Positions 5,470 through 5,483 of a DNA stretch of 5,483 nt are shown one piece after another. How positions within the stretch are numbered: position 1 is the stretch's first letter; each line of letters opens with the position of its first letter. Position numbers and translations under genes: made by a program. Source of the stretch: Paracoccaceae bacterium. GTDB lineage: Bacteria > Pseudomonadota > Alphaproteobacteria > Rhodobacterales > Rhodobacteraceae. The notes under the pieces were generated by a model, which was not told the origin of the DNA, did no database searches, and was given only the letters and a program-made list of their open reading frames with translations. The stretch lies in NCBI GenBank assembly GCA_025458985.1, contig JALORM010000148.1, positions 1 to 5,483 of the forward strand, read 5' to 3'.

Positions 5470-5483
5470 TGTCGTTTGTTTTC

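Larger units (their letters stand above)
5401..5483 (-). promoter_or_regulatory. Upstream regulatory region of the five-gene operon
   Basis: These 83 bases are the only non-coding DNA in the window and are visibly richer in A and T than the coding parts, as expected for a promoter. On the - strand a TTGAAA (5468-5463) could serve as a -35 box, but no convincing -10 lies at 16-18 bases from it. A TGTAAT (5427-5422) resembles a -10, but it sits so close to the start that a transcript from it would lose the AAGGTGG ribosome site. The role is therefore inferred from position and base composition, and no exact promoter is claimed. The region may continue past the window edge. Confidence 0.5.

Overview
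The window is a GC-rich, gene-dense stretch of bacterial DNA. Its codon use, tight packing and protein style suit an alphaproteobacterium, perhaps of the Rhodobacteraceae type, but that assignment is an inference because no rRNA or other phylogenetic marker is present. I find six protein-coding genes, no RNA genes, no mobile elements and no CRISPR. Genes fill positions 2 to 5400, and only the last 83 bases (5401-5483) are non-coding.

Layout: a 5'-truncated gene on the + strand (2-637) encodes an indole-3-glycerol-phosphate synthase (TrpC) family protein. It runs tail to tail into a five-gene operon on the - strand, with the two reading frames overlapping by 12 bp. In the operon's direction of transcription (right to left) the order is: a phosphoribosylanthranilate isomerase (TrpF) homologue (5400-4735); a tryptophan synthase alpha (TrpA) homologue (4738-3926); an AfsA-type hotdog protein, the family that makes gamma-butyrolactone autoregulators (3929-3093); an FAD-dependent amine-oxidase/phytoene-desaturase-like oxidoreductase (3081-1780); and a major facilitator superfamily transporter (1783-626). 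Three of the four junctions are 4-bp ATGA or GTGA overlaps. The fourth is an 11-bp gap in which the upstream stop codon lies within the next gene's Shine-Dalgarno sequence. The 83 bp ahead of the operon are clearly poorer in GC and hold an inverted repeat plus a possible stem around the ribosome binding site.

This does not look like a housekeeping trp operon. It has homologues of three consecutive tryptophan-pathway enzymes (F, C, A) but no TrpB, TrpD or TrpE/G in view, and all three are diverged at positions normally conserved. TrpA keeps its two catalytic acids but has lost the residues that talk to TrpB. TrpC has Ala in place of the Glu of its SESG motif. TrpF has lost its usual SGVE phosphate loop. 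Together with an AfsA-like acyl-condensing protein, a flavin oxidoreductase and an exporter, this reads as a biosynthetic gene cluster for a small molecule. The working hypothesis is either release of free indole (with triose phosphate as co-product) feeding a tailored acylated product or signal, or three barrels retooled for other phosphorylated substrates. The product cannot be told from sequence alone.
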